From Desulfovibrio cuneatus DSM 11391 (GTDB lineage: Bacteria; Desulfobacterota; Desulfovibrionia; Desulfovibrionales; Desulfovibrionaceae): DNA of 64,000 nt. The first letter of the stretch is position 1. The number at the start of each line of letters is the position of its first letter. Of the stretch, positions 25,676 to 34,776 are shown in pieces. The stretch spans positions 1 through 64,000 of the forward strand of contig NZ_AUCY01000015.1 of assembly GCF_000430005.1 (NCBI RefSeq), written 5' to 3'. The notes beneath the pieces are model-generated. The model was not told the origin of the DNA and searched no databases. It saw nothing but the letters and a program-made list of their open reading frames with translations. A program made the translations under genes and the position numbers.

Positions 25676-28402
25676 CTAGGTTCGGCCTGCCAGCAACTCA
25701 TTAATCTTCTTTTGGGCTGTATCATGGCGCAGCATGAATTCGTTGGCAAAGGAAAGCTGTTCCTTTTTGGTCAGGGTTTTTCCATCCAGGCAGGCTTCCA
25801 GCACGGCACGCAGCGTTTCCCGGAACAGGGGGCCGGGCTTTTCCCCCAGGCTTTGCAGGTCGTCGCCGGTAATTTTCAGGCGCGTGCCTTGCAAGCGGGT
25901 TATATACAGGGCCACATGTTCGGTAATGGAGTTCTGGTCGCCATAGCGGGCCATAAGGAACACAAGGCCTTCCGGGGCAACGGGGTTCAGTAAAAAATAG
26001 AGCTGGCTTGGGCGAATGGGTTCAATTTCTTTGTTTTCGTCCAGGGTGGCAAGGCGCGGCACAAGCCCTTTGACGGTTTCGCGCAGCTGTAAAAAGTCTG
26101 TGCGCTCGCGCTGGGTAAAGCCAAGGCGTTCAACTATGGCTCCTGCTTCCTGGTATTTTGCATTGCCGCACAGGGTCAGCATGAAGGGCACCCAAGTACG
26201 CAGCTTGGCCCCTGGGTTTTGCAGGCAGTACCATTTTATGGCGTCTTCAGTGGCGTTCATTTGTTCCAGCCTGCCAGGCACAAGGCGTAGGGCGGGGTGT
26301 ATTTGGGGCAGAATGCCCAGCTCCTGCATACGGGCAAAGCATGGGGTTACCTTTTTTTCGTCAAATATGTGCTTGAGTTCATTGAACAGGCGCGAGCCGG
26401 AAAGCTTTTCCACCATGGAAAGCTTGAGGGCATTTTTAATAAGCCGTTCTGTTTGCGGGCTGATGCGAAAGGCAAAGCGCTGCTCAAAGCGTACGGCCCG
26501 CAACATGCGGGTGGGGTCTTCCACCAGGCTCAGGGAATGCAGAATGGCAATAAGCTTGTTGCGCAGGTCGCGTTGCCCGCCAAAGGGGTCTATGAGCCTG
26601 CCAAAGTATACCTTGTTGAGCTGCACAGCCAGGGCATTTATGGTAAAGTCCCTGCGGTACAAATCCATTTTTATGGAAGAAAGTTCCACAGTGGGCAGGG
26701 CGGCTGGCCGTTCATAATATTCCAGCCGGGCTGTGGCTATGTCCAGGTGGCATTCGTTACCAAAGGTATCAATATAAAACACAATGGCAGTATTAAACTT
26801 TTCATGAACCCGTACCCGCCCCCCCAGTTCTTCGGCCAGGGCCTTGGCAAAGGGAATGGCGCTGCCTTCCACAGAAATATCAAAGTCCTGGTTGGGATGC
26901 TTCAAGAGCAGGTCGCGCACAAAACCGCCCACTACAAAAGCCCCTATGCCGTGCTTGTCTGCCAGGGCACCTACTTGTTCCAACAGGGCAAAGCGGTCGT
27001 TGCTTACATGGGTTTTCAGCAGGTTTACCACGTCTTTGGTGTGTTTTTCTTCTCCATCTGCCCAGTCGTCTGGCAGGGCACTGGTATTGCCAATAAGCAG
27101 GCGGATAATATCGGTTCGGGTAAGCACCCCCACCACTTTGCCTTGTTCTTCAACAGGAATAAGGCGCTGGCGTTCATGCAGAATAATTCTTACTGCCGCT
27201 TGCAGGGGGGAATCTGGCGGCAGGGTGCGGAAGCTGTGGTGCATGAAGTCGAACACAGGTTCTGTTTCCAGTTTGTGGGTAACAGCCCGTGCGCTAATTT
27301 TTTGGTCCAGAATCCCCACACAGGCACCTGTGGTGGCGGAAACAATGGGCATGGCCTTTAACCCGTAGCGGGTCATTACGCTTGCCGCTTCCCCCATGGT
27401 ACAGGTGTCGGGCATGGTTTTTGGCGGGGCTGTCATGTGGGTTTCCACAGTCATCATGGGGGTAATGGTGGCCACCAAAAATGCCATGAGCCCGGCTTTA
27501 ACCTCTGCCAGGGGCAGGTCTTTTACCACTGCGGAAGCGGCAGCCCTGTGCCCGCCACCGCCATAGTTTTCACACAGGTTGCCCATGTCCATAAGGGGGT
27601 CTTTGCTGCGGGCAATAATGTGGATTTTGTCAAGCATCACCGCAAGGGTAATAACCGTGGTCAGGCTGGTGTCCACCTGCATGAGTTTTTCCACAAGGTT
27701 GGCAAATTCATCCACGTATTCATCCAGCACTATTTCCGTAATGGCAATGCGGGTGCCATGGATGTTATGGATGGTGAGGTTGCGAAGGAGTGCACCAAGC
27801 AGATGAATTTCATCCCCTGTCAGGTCTGTGGCCAGGCTTTTAATAACATCCAGGTGCATGCCCTGGCTGCGCAGGAAGGCCCCTGCGGCAAAGTCTTCCG
27901 GCGTGGTAGAGCCGTGGGTAAAGTGGCCTGTATCTTCATAAAGGCCAAGGCCCAGCATGGTGGCTTCGTCGTCAGTCAGGGGAATTCCTTTTTCTTGCAG
28001 CATCATACATAATATGGAGGTGGTGGAGCCAAACATATGCACCACCTCCACTTCCCCGTGCAGGTCGTCGTCTCTGTCCGGGTGGTGGTCGTACAGGTGT
28101 ATGCGCACTCCGGGCTTATCCAGGGCCTCTCGAATATGTTCCAGGCGCTTGGGGTTGCGGGTGTCCACCACCACTACCAGTTCCACCTGGGAAAAGTCGC
28201 AGTCTTTGGGTTGCATAAAGTCAAAGCGCTGGGGAATTTCCTCCAGAAAAGGATGGGCGACCTGCCGTACAAAAAAGCTGGGGGCTACCAGCACGGCATT
28301 GGGGTACAGTCTGCGCGCGGCAACCATACTTGCCAGTGCGTCAAAGTCTGCACTGGCATGAGCGGTAATAATGGTGTGTGGCTGCACAGGAAGGCTGCTC
28401 AT
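25676..28402 (-). CDS. DHH phosphoesterase-CBS-tRNA nucleotidyltransferase fusion
   Basis: A 908-aa three-part protein. Residues about 1-310 are a DHH/DHHA1 phosphoesterase: HASADFDALASM, VVDTRN, YDHHPDRDDD and ENYGGGGHRAAAS. Residues about 315-440 are a CBS pair (MTAPPKTMP and GVLTRTDIIRLLIG). Residues about 470-908 are a class II polyA polymerase/tRNA nucleotidyltransferase with GGFVRDLLL, the metal motif DFDIS, RRDFTINA and EDPTRMLRAVRFEQRF. In Aquifex, Deinococcus and delta-proteobacteria this architecture is an A-adding enzyme acting on tRNA 3' ends. The DHH part may process nucleotides or RNA, and the CBS pair may sense adenine nucleotides. It overlaps xerD by 4 bases (ATGA). Confidence 0.92.
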   Translation of the reverse strand: MSSLPVQPHTIITAHASADFDALASMVAARRLYPNAVLVAPSFFVRQVAHPFLEEIPQRFDFMQPKDCDFSQVELVVVVDTRNPKRLEHIREALDKPGVRIHLYDHHPDRDDDLHGEVEVVHMFGSTTSILCMMLQEKGIPLTDDEATMLGLGLYEDTGHFTHGSTTPEDFAAGAFLRSQGMHLDVIKSLATDLTGDEIHLLGALLRNLTIHNIHGTRIAITEIVLDEYVDEFANLVEKLMQVDTSLTTVITLAVMLDKIHIIARSKDPLMDMGNLCENYGGGGHRAAASAVVKDLPLAEVKAGLMAFLVATITPMMTVETHMTAPPKTMPDTCTMGEAASVMTRYGLKAMPIVSATTGACVGILDQKISARAVTHKLETEPVFDFMHHSFRTLPPDSPLQAAVRIILHERQRLIPVEEQGKVVGVLTRTDIIRLLIGNTSALPDDWADGEEKHTKDVVNLLKTHVSNDRFALLEQVGALADKHGIGAFVVGGFVRDLLLKHPNQDFDISVEGSAIPFAKALAEELGGRVRVHEKFNTAIVFYIDTFGNECHLDIATARLEYYERPAALPTVELSSIKMDLYRRDFTINALAVQLNKVYFGRLIDPFGGQRDLRNKLIAILHSLSLVEDPTRMLRAVRFEQRFAFRISPQTERLIKNALKLSMVEKLSGSRLFNELKHIFDEKKVTPCFARMQELGILPQIHPALRLVPGRLEQMNATEDAIKWYCLQNPGAKLRTWVPFMLTLCGNAKYQEAGAIVERLGFTQRERTDFLQLRETVKGLVPRLATLDENKEIEPIRPSQLYFLLNPVAPEGLVFLMARYGDQNSITEHVALYITRLQGTRLKITGDDLQSLGEKPGPLFRETLRAVLEACLDGKTLTKKEQLSFANEFMLRHDTAQKKINELLAGRT

Positions 28403-29406
28403 GGGGTGGTTCTCTTGTTGTGCGGTTGCGGGTGGGCGGTTTTACGGGGGCGGGCTGTGGCGCGGGGGTGGCAGGCCTTGTGCACGGCGGCAAGGCGTTG
28501 CTGCTGCACGTGGGTGTAAATTTCGGTAGCTGCAATGTCTGCATGGCCCAGCAGGGTTTGTACGGCACGCAGGTCGGCCCCACCTTCCAGCAGGTGTGTG
28601 GCAAAGGAATGGCGGAAGGTGTGGGGGGAAATGGTAAAGGGAATTTCTGCCTGCTGGGCATAGCGCTGCACCAGCTTCCATACAGCCACGCGGGAAAGGC
28701 CCTTGCCGGAACGGTTCAGGAACAGTACTTGGGCCTTTGGTCCAAAAAGGGGCCGCCAAAACTTCATGTAGTCATTGAGGTATTGGGTGGCTTCCTGGTG
28801 CACAGGCACAAGGCGTTCTTTGGAGCCTTTGCCAAACACCCGCAGCAGCCCGGTTTGGGGGTCAAAGTCCAAAGGCTTCAAGCCGCACAGTTCAGAAACA
28901 CGCAGGCCGGAAGCATAGAGCAGTTCCAGCATGGTTCTGTCACGAAAGCCAAGCTTGCTGGTGGTGTCTGGTGCATCCAGCAGGCGGGTCATTTCGTCCT
29001 GGTGCAGCACTTCGGGTATTTGGCGCACTGTTTTGGGGTTTTCCAGAAACTTTGCGGGGTTATGCTGCATCAGGTTGTTTTGGAACAGATAGGCGAAAAA
29101 GCCGCGCAGGGCGGAAAGACGGCGGGCAAGGCTGCGGCTGGCAAGGGATTCACGGCGGGTAGAGGCAAGGTACAGCAGCAGGGTTTCCTCTTGCGCGGCT
29201 TGCACCGGGCAGGCATGCTGTGCAAGAAACCCCAGAAAATGGGCAAGGTCATTGTGATAGGCCGCAAGGGTATTATCCGCAAGGCCACGCTCAATAAGCA
29301 AATAGGCGAAAAACTGGTCAGCCAGGTGGCTGCCAGGAACTTCGCCAGATACATCGGCAGTAGCCTTGGCGGGGGGCTTTGGGGGGGCTTTGTGGTGCTT
29401 GGGCAT
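28399..29406 (-). CDS. xerD: XerD-type tyrosine site-specific recombinase
   Basis: A 335-aa recombinase that resolves chromosome dimers at dif, or an integrase relative. LADQFFAYLLIERGLADNTLAAY opens the N-terminal core-binding domain. The catalytic residues are visible as R in ASGLRVSELCGL, K in GKGSKERLVP, H-x-x-R in SPHTFRHSFATH, H in LLGHADIAATEIYTH, and the nucleophile Tyr in that same segment. The ATG at 29406 gives a normal length; further upstream the frame is not conserved. The basic, proline-rich C-terminal extension (ATARPRKTAHPQPHNKR) is unusual. Coupled to the downstream gene by ATGA. Confidence 0.93.
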   Translation of the reverse strand: MPKHHKAPPKPPAKATADVSGEVPGSHLADQFFAYLLIERGLADNTLAAYHNDLAHFLGFLAQHACPVQAAQEETLLLYLASTRRESLASRSLARRLSALRGFFAYLFQNNLMQHNPAKFLENPKTVRQIPEVLHQDEMTRLLDAPDTTSKLGFRDRTMLELLYASGLRVSELCGLKPLDFDPQTGLLRVFGKGSKERLVPVHQEATQYLNDYMKFWRPLFGPKAQVLFLNRSGKGLSRVAVWKLVQRYAQQAEIPFTISPHTFRHSFATHLLEGGADLRAVQTLLGHADIAATEIYTHVQQQRLAAVHKACHPRATARPRKTAHPQPHNKRTTP

Positions 29407-29509
29407 GCTGCATGGTAGTACGGAAACGCTCCACTTGCAATGCCTGCGGGGGAAAACCGTTTGACACCTGTACCCTCGCACAGGTAAAGGTACGGGTGTG
29501 TTTGCAGCA

Positions 29510-29628
29510 AGAAACGTTGATTTATTCCGTTTGGCGACTTTCTTCCACTCGGGCTTCGTGAAAATGTACGGGATGGCAGCGCCACCCGCACCCTCCGCCC
29601 TTGCCAAACAAAATAACTGAGCGTTTCT
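29510..29628. repeat. Long-hairpin intergenic repeat, copy A
   Basis: The left arm GAAACGTTGATTTATTCCG..TTGGCG and right arm CTTGCCAAACAAAATAACTGAGCGTTTC are inverted relative to each other, and both match copies at 31413 and 36243. The centre differs from the other copies. It lies between divergent xerD and folK. Confidence 0.8.
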
Positions 29629-29670
29629 CAGTACCATGTAATCAGTGCTTCCGTGGATATGTAGCGCACT

Positions 29671-30195
29671 ATGGCAGAGAAAATGACAGCAGCCTATGTA
29701 TGCCTGGGTTCCAACCTTGGCAACACCCGGCAGAATTTGGAGGCAGCGTGCGCTGGCCTTGCCGCGTTGCCGGGGGTAACTCTTGGGGCTGTCTCGCCCC
29801 TGTATTTTACCGAGCCGCAAAACGTGCAGGAGCAGCCGTACTTCAGCAACCAGGTGGTGCAATGCCTGTGTGGCCCTGCCTGGAATGCCCTTGGTTTTCT
29901 TCGGGTTCTGCTGCAACTGGAACAGTCCCTTGGCAGAATTCGCCAAGGGGCGGAGCGTTTTGGGCCGCGGGTTATTGACCTTGATTTATTGCTGTTCGGG
30001 CAGGAAACCTGCATAACGGCCGAACTTGTGCTGCCGCACCCGCGTATGCATGAACGGGCCTTCGTGCTTGTGCCCCTGGCCTGCATAGCGCCGCATTTGG
30101 AAATTTCCGGGCATGGCACGGTGCAGGAATGCCTGAACAGGCTTTCGTACAGCATGGACCAGCACGTTATTTATCAACCAGCCAGGAAGTGCTGA
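29671..30195 (+). CDS. folK: HPPK, 6-hydroxymethyl-7,8-dihydropterin pyrophosphokinase
   Basis: A 174-aa folate-synthesis enzyme transferring pyrophosphate from ATP to hydroxymethyl-dihydropterin. CLGSNLGNTRQNLEAA is the N-terminal signature. FGPRVIDLDLLLFG carries the R-x-x-D-x-D-x-D metal site, and LPHPRMHERAFVLVPLACIAP is the HPPK signature R-x-F-V-L-x-P-L. The ATG at 29671 lacks a clear ribosome-binding site; the second ATG at 29683 follows GCAGAG and is an alternative. Folate neighbours (folP, folB) are absent. A degenerate hairpin repeat starts within its stop region. Confidence 0.95.
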   Translation: MAEKMTAAYVCLGSNLGNTRQNLEAACAGLAALPGVTLGAVSPLYFTEPQNVQEQPYFSNQVVQCLCGPAWNALGFLRVLLQLEQSLGRIRQGAERFGPRVIDLDLLLFGQETCITAELVLPHPRMHERAFVLVPLACIAPHLEISGHGTVQECLNRLSYSMDQHVIYQPARKC

Positions 30196-30260
30196 GTAAG
30201 TCGTTTGTGCTGCTACGTGTTTCTTCATGAACGCGGACTAAGCCAAACGAAACAACGCAG
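30192..30260. repeat. Degenerate long-hairpin repeat relative
   Basis: CTGAGTAAGTCGTTTG at the left and AAGCCAAACGAAACAACGCAG at the right form an imperfect inverted repeat. The right arm resembles the right end of copies A to C (GCCAAACGAAA..AAC). The family assignment is tentative. Confidence 0.4.
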
Positions 30261-30320
30261 TAGTACTGGATGTTACGTTAATCAGCGCTTCTTCAAGAAA
30301 GGGCGTAAAGGAGACCTGGC

Positions 30321-30620
30321 ATGACAAAGTGGATTATTATTGCTCTTGCCATTTTCGTTTTGTACAAGCTTATCACCAATGAGAAGGGTAAAAAAGAGAA
30401 AAGTGAAACCAAGGCCAAAGAGCGCAAAATTGCTGCCGGGAAAATGGTGAAAGACCCCATTTGCGGCACCTATGTTGAGGTAGACAGCAGCATTTCCGTG
30501 CGTGACGGCAACGCAACACACCGTTTTTGCAGTTATGAATGCCGCCAGGCCTATCTTGACAAGCTGGAAGCTTCTGGCCGGGATATTCCCAGCCTGGAAC
30601 AGAAAGACGAAGACGATTAG
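30321..30620 (+). CDS. Small membrane-anchored protein with a YHS-like metal-binding domain
   Basis: A 99-aa protein. KWIIIALAIFVLYKLI is a single N-terminal membrane helix, followed by a charged linker (KGKKEKSETKAKERK). VKDPICGTYVEVD and RFCSYECRQAYLDK together are the YHS/TRASH-type pattern C-G..F-C-S-x-x-C that binds heavy metals or iron. It is a PP0621-family-like protein. The ATG follows AAAGGAGACCTGGC. It may be cotranscribed with the following gene 14 bases away. A role in metal sensing or delivery at the membrane is inferred. Confidence 0.72.
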   Translation: MTKWIIIALAIFVLYKLITNEKGKKEKSETKAKERKIAAGKMVKDPICGTYVEVDSSISVRDGNATHRFCSYECRQAYLDKLEASGRDIPSLEQKDEDD

Positions 30621-30634
30621 GTTGTACTGCTCTT

Positions 30635-31405
30635 ATGCATAGCTCTTTTCTTTCCACCACGGCCCTTCCCCATGGGGGCCTTCCTGAGCCAGCAAGTGCA
30701 TTGCTGGCTGCTTGCCCTGTGCAAGAGGAAGCCTTTGCCCTGGCCTATGAAAGTGCAGGCCCACAGGTGCGCGCCGAAATAAAGCTTGCCCTGGCCCGGT
30801 TGTTTGCCCTGTGGGGGAAAGCCCCGCAGCAACGCGAAACGGTGCAGCAGTTTGCTGAAGGCTTTCAACTGCGTGAAGAATGCGCCCCTGCGCCGTTTAC
30901 TGTGGTGCTGTGCCCCGTGCAGTTTGCCCAGCCAGCCTGCCTTGTGGCGTCCCTTATGCCTGCCCTGTGTGCCGGGGTGCCCCATGTTTTGCCAGTGTTT
31001 GTGGGGGAAGAGGCCGCCGTACACCCCTACCTTTTGTGCGCCCTGGAACTTGCCGGGGTGGAAGGGGCCAGCCTGCTTTCCCTGGAATCGGCAGAAGAAC
31101 TGCTGGGCACCTTGTGTGCCGGGCTTGGGCAGGGGCGTTTGCTGGTGCTTGGGCCACAAGGCTTCGGGCTGCCCATTTTGCAAGCTGCCCTGGGGCTGAA
31201 CCTGCCTGCCATGCCCCTGTGGGGTGTGCCGCGTACAACCTTGCTGGATTTATCTGCGCATTCCAAAGGTACGGGTGGGGCCAGTACATTTCCGCACTGC
31301 GGGCCGTTTATGCAGGTAGATGCGGCAAATAGCAGTGTGTGGCTGTGGCCCGGCCTGGAACCGCAATGGTTTATTAATAAGCGGGTGTCTCTGCTTTCTG
31401 ACTAA
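30635..31405 (+). CDS. Conserved-looking protein of unknown function
   Basis: A 256-aa soluble protein, rich in alanine, leucine and glycine, with alternating hydrophobic strands (FTVVLCPVQFAQPACLVASL, PHVLPVFVGE, GRLLVLGPQGFGLPILQAAL) suggesting an alpha/beta fold. The layout, with a central CAGVPHVLPVFVG, faintly recalls the histidinol-dehydrogenase or aldehyde-dehydrogenase-like superfamily, but the catalytic residues were not recognised. No signal peptide is seen. It follows the YHS-like gene by 14 bases and precedes the EF-G gene. Function unknown. Confidence 0.55.
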   Translation: MHSSFLSTTALPHGGLPEPASALLAACPVQEEAFALAYESAGPQVRAEIKLALARLFALWGKAPQQRETVQQFAEGFQLREECAPAPFTVVLCPVQFAQPACLVASLMPALCAGVPHVLPVFVGEEAAVHPYLLCALELAGVEGASLLSLESAEELLGTLCAGLGQGRLLVLGPQGFGLPILQAALGLNLPAMPLWGVPRTTLLDLSAHSKGTGGASTFPHCGPFMQVDAANSSVWLWPGLEPQWFINKRVSLLSD

Positions 31406-31412
31406 TTTGCTG

Positions 31413-31536
31413 GGAATCGCTGATTTTTCCGTTTGGCGGCGTTGCTTCACTTTTTTTGAAACAGTCGAGGACGGAAGAGTCCACTCCTGCTTCAAAAAAA
31501 GCTCGCGCCTTGCCAAACGAAAAACTTAGCGATTCC
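31413..31536. repeat. Long-hairpin intergenic repeat, copy B
   Basis: Outer arms GGAATCGCTGATTTTTCCG and CGAAAAACTTAGCGATTCC pair. Inner arms CACTTTTTTTGAAACAG and CTGCTTCAAAAAAAG pair. The tip is GGAC..GTCC. Together they can fold as one 124-base hairpin. Compared with copy C, paired positions change together (AATCG/CGATT here, AAACG/CGTTT there). Confidence 0.88.
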
Positions 31537-31665
31537 TAAAAACATTTAATCTTGGTAACGGCGTATAATTTGCTGATTCCACAGGAGAAATGAATTCTCC
31601 TCATTCGCATTTTTTTGATTCACCCTTTCTACATCGCATTCCCCTACTTGTAAGGAACTCCCACC

Positions 31666-33822
31666 ATGCCTGTGAACACCCTGCGCAATATCGGTATTAT
31701 TGCCCACATTGATGCGGGCAAAACCACGTTTAGCGAGCGTGCCCTGTATTACGCCAATGTCATTCACCGTATGGGCGAAGTACATGAAGGCGCGGCGTTA
31801 ATGGATTTTTTACCGGAAGAGCAGGAGCGGGGTATTACCATTGCCTCTGCCTGTATTTCCTATGCCTGGCAAGGGCACACCATAAATTTGGTGGACACCC
31901 CCGGCCACGTGGACTTTACCATTGAGGTGGAGCGCTCCCTGCGTGTGCTGGACGGTGCTGTGGGTATTTTTTGTGCCGTGGGTGGGGTGGAGCCGCAGTC
32001 GGAAACGGTGTGGCGCCAGGCAGACGCCTTCCACCTGCCGCGCCTTGCGGTGATCAACAAAATGGACAGGCCCGGCGCTTCTTTTGCCGGGGTGCTGGCC
32101 GCCTTGCGTAGCCGCCTTGGCGTGCGCGGCGTGCCCCTGACCATTCCTGTGGGGGAAGGGGAAACTTTTTGCGCGGTGCTTGATGTGGTGCGGCAAGAAC
32201 GCCTTACCTTTGAAGGGGAAGAACAGGGTAGGGTGGTGCAGCGCATCCCCTTTACGGCAGAAGATGCCGCCCTTGCCGCCCCCTACCGTGAAGGACTGCT
32301 GGATGCCCTGACAGAGCATGACGACGCCTTGCTGGAGCAGGTGCTTGCCGGGCAACTCATTGCCCCGGAAGTGCTGGACACTGCCATTGCGCGGGAAACA
32401 CGGGCCTTGCGCCTTGTGCCTGTGTTTGCCGCTTCAGCCCTGCGCAACATGGGGGTGCAACCCGTGCTGGACGCGGTGTGCCGTTATTTGCCTAGCCCGG
32501 TGGAAGGGCAAGTGTGCCATGCCTATACTTTTGCCCGTGGGGCGGGTGGGAAAACTGCGGGGGCTGCCAATGCCGCTCCCACAAATCCGGCCTTCGGGGG
32601 GGTAGCTTCCGGGCAGGCCGTTCCCCACCAGCCGCCTAGCGGGGAAGGTTTGCTTGTGCCGTGCGACACCGCAGCGCCGTTGTGCGCCCTGGTGTTCAAG
32701 GTGGTGATGGAAGGGCAGCGCAAGGTTGTTTTTTTACGCCTGTATGCTGGCACCCTGCGTGAAGGCGATAGCCTGCTGTGCCTGCCGGAGGGAACCACCG
32801 CCAGGGTACAGCGCCTTTACCGCCTGCGGGCAGACAGGAAAGACCCGCTGGAATGGGCCAGTGCGGGCGATATTGTTGCGGTGGTAGGCATTAAAGATGC
32901 CAAAACAGGCGACACCCTTACCGCCCCGGAACGCCCCTTGTTGCTGGAACCCATACGCTCTTGGAAGCCGGTTATTTCCTTGGCCTTTGAGCCGCAAAAC
33001 AGCGAAGAAGGCACCGCTCTGGGCGAGGCCCTGGGCCTTATTCTTCAGGAAGACCCCACCCTTTCCCTGCAAGTAGATGAAGGCACAGGGCAGTATGTGC
33101 TTTCCGGCATGGGGGAATTGCACCTTGATGTGGTGCGTGAACGGGTGGAACGTGAATTTCGCCTGCGGCCAAGGGTGGGCAACCCGCAAATTGTATGCCG
33201 GGAAACCCTTGCCCAGCAAGGGGCTGCCAAGGCAGATGTGGCCCGGGAGCTGGGCGACTCATGGCATTTTGGCAGTGTGGCCCTTGTGGCCCAGCCTCAG
33301 CCCCGCGGCACAGGTGTACTTGTAACGTTTACCTGCCCGGTGGAAGGGTGGGCAGCCCCCTTGCTGGAGGGTGTGAAAGCCGGGGTACAAAGCGCCCTGG
33401 TAACAGGCCTGCATGGCTACCCCATGGACGATGTGGCAGTAGCCATAACCAGGCTGGAGCGTATTGAGGGCAAAGCCACGGTGCCCGGCCTGCACATGGC
33501 AGCCCGGCAAGCAACGGAAGAAGCGTTTAAGGCAGGCGGGGCTGTGGTGCTGGAACCGCTTATGCACCTTGTGGTGCAGGTGCCAGCCAACTTTTTTGGG
33601 GCAGTTATGGCGTTGCTTGCCACACGCACGGCCAGGGTGGAAGCGGTGGAAGAAAAGGGCGACGACGGCCAACTGAAAGAAGTTGTGGCTGTGGCCCCCA
33701 TGCGGGCGTTGTTCGGGTTTGCCACGGCGCTGCGTTCTGTCACCCAGGGCAGGGCCGGGGCTACCGTGCAGTTTTTACGATTTGATGTAGCCGGGGAAGA
33801 AATGGAAAAGGGGAAGGCATGA
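31666..33822 (+). CDS. fusA2: Elongation factor G, divergent paralogue type
   Basis: A 718-aa translational GTPase. AHIDAGKTTFSE is the P-loop, QERGITIASA the switch-I region, DTPGHVDFT the G3 motif and NKMDRPG the G4 motif. Domain IV/V features follow (DEGTGQYVLSGMGELHLDV). It overlaps ksgA by 4 bases, which links it to ribosome biogenesis. The sequence diverges from canonical EF-G, as do the EF-G2 paralogues, and it does not sit in an rpsL-rpsG-tuf operon. A Gly/Ala/Pro-rich insertion of about 40 residues (around residues 287-330) sits between the G domain and domain II, where the usual linker is short. Confidence 0.85.
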   Translation: MPVNTLRNIGIIAHIDAGKTTFSERALYYANVIHRMGEVHEGAALMDFLPEEQERGITIASACISYAWQGHTINLVDTPGHVDFTIEVERSLRVLDGAVGIFCAVGGVEPQSETVWRQADAFHLPRLAVINKMDRPGASFAGVLAALRSRLGVRGVPLTIPVGEGETFCAVLDVVRQERLTFEGEEQGRVVQRIPFTAEDAALAAPYREGLLDALTEHDDALLEQVLAGQLIAPEVLDTAIARETRALRLVPVFAASALRNMGVQPVLDAVCRYLPSPVEGQVCHAYTFARGAGGKTAGAANAAPTNPAFGGVASGQAVPHQPPSGEGLLVPCDTAAPLCALVFKVVMEGQRKVVFLRLYAGTLREGDSLLCLPEGTTARVQRLYRLRADRKDPLEWASAGDIVAVVGIKDAKTGDTLTAPERPLLLEPIRSWKPVISLAFEPQNSEEGTALGEALGLILQEDPTLSLQVDEGTGQYVLSGMGELHLDVVRERVEREFRLRPRVGNPQIVCRETLAQQGAAKADVARELGDSWHFGSVALVAQPQPRGTGVLVTFTCPVEGWAAPLLEGVKAGVQSALVTGLHGYPMDDVAVAITRLERIEGKATVPGLHMAARQATEEAFKAGGAVVLEPLMHLVVQVPANFFGAVMALLATRTARVEAVEEKGDDGQLKEVVAVAPMRALFGFATALRSVTQGRAGATVQFLRFDVAGEEMEKGKA

Positions 33823-34631
33823 GTGTGGGAAATGGCAAGGCAGGCATGTTACCCAAAGCCAAAAAGGCGTTGGGGCAAAACTTTTTGCAAGATAAAAACA
33901 TTGCGGCAAAAATTGTGCGCACCTTGCATATTGCACCGCAAGACGCCGTGCTGGAAATTGGCCCTGGCCCTGGGGCGTTAACTGGCTGGGTAATGCAGGC
34001 GAGCCCGGCCCGCCTTGTGCTGGTGGAAAAAGACAATGCCCTGGCGTTTACCCGTATGCAAGCGGAACGCGGTGATTTTACAGGGAAATTACAGGTGGTG
34101 CTGGCAGATGCGTTGACCATGCCCTGGAACCAGTTTACCTCCCCGTGGAAGTTTGTGGGCAACCTGCCTTATAACGTGGCTTCCCCCCTTATGTGGGACA
34201 TCGTAAGCCAGGCCAGCGGCCTTGAGCGGGCTGTGTTCATGGTGCAAAAAGAAGTGGCCCAGCGCATTGTGGCCCATCCGGAAACTGGGGCTTATGGCGC
34301 ACTTTCCGTATGGTTGCAAAGCTTTTGCCGGGCCAAGCTTGAATTTGTGGTGCCACCACAGGTGTTTGTTCCCCGGCCAAAGGTGGATTCTGCCGTGGTT
34401 TCCTTTGTGCCGCACCCAGCAGGCACATACTCTTTTTGCCCGGTCAGCCTGGCAAAAACGATTAAAATTTGTTTTCAAATGCGCAGGAAGCAACTTGGCA
34501 CCATTTTGCGGCTTTCAGGGTTGAATGCTGGCGTTTTGGAATTATTGGGTATTTCCCCGCAACTGCGGCCGGAAGCACTGCCTGTAGCAACGTTTCATTT
34601 GCTGGCAAGCGCCTTGTTTGCAAGGAAATAG
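33819..34631 (+). CDS. rsmA: 16S rRNA dimethyladenosine transferase KsgA/RsmA
   Basis: A 270-aa enzyme that dimethylates two adjacent adenosines in helix 45 of 16S rRNA. AKKALGQNFLQDKNIAAKIV is the N-terminal signature. VLEIGPGPGALTGWV is SAM motif I, and VGNLPYNVASPLMWDIV is the N-L-P-Y active-site motif. PRPKVDSAVVSF is the C-terminal family signature. Its ATG overlaps the stop of the EF-G gene (ATGA). It acts as a late small-subunit assembly checkpoint. Confidence 0.96.
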   Translation: MSVGNGKAGMLPKAKKALGQNFLQDKNIAAKIVRTLHIAPQDAVLEIGPGPGALTGWVMQASPARLVLVEKDNALAFTRMQAERGDFTGKLQVVLADALTMPWNQFTSPWKFVGNLPYNVASPLMWDIVSQASGLERAVFMVQKEVAQRIVAHPETGAYGALSVWLQSFCRAKLEFVVPPQVFVPRPKVDSAVVSFVPHPAGTYSFCPVSLAKTIKICFQMRRKQLGTILRLSGLNAGVLELLGISPQLRPEALPVATFHLLASALFARK

Positions 34632-34634
34632 GCA

Positions 34635-34663
34635 TTGACTTTTAGCGCCAAAGTGTGTTCATA
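34635..34663 (+). promoter_or_regulatory. Candidate sigma-70 promoter of the HU gene
   Basis: TTGACT, then 17 bases, then TTCATA (or TCATAA with 18), lies about 115 bases upstream of the HU start codon, directly after the ksgA stop. Confidence 0.45.
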
Positions 34664-34776
34664 AGAACTGAACCGGATTCGTCAGTTTCATCCCTCAGGG
34701 TGTTACCTATACAAGCTTCATGTTTTTGTTTGCAGTGCAAGCGTGTTTACAACTACATACGTGGAGGAATTAAGGT

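Noticed and set aside
25569-25677. Possible fourth full copy of the long-hairpin repeat
   Set aside because: Only short, poorly aligned matches to the arms; no inner stem or tip could be traced.
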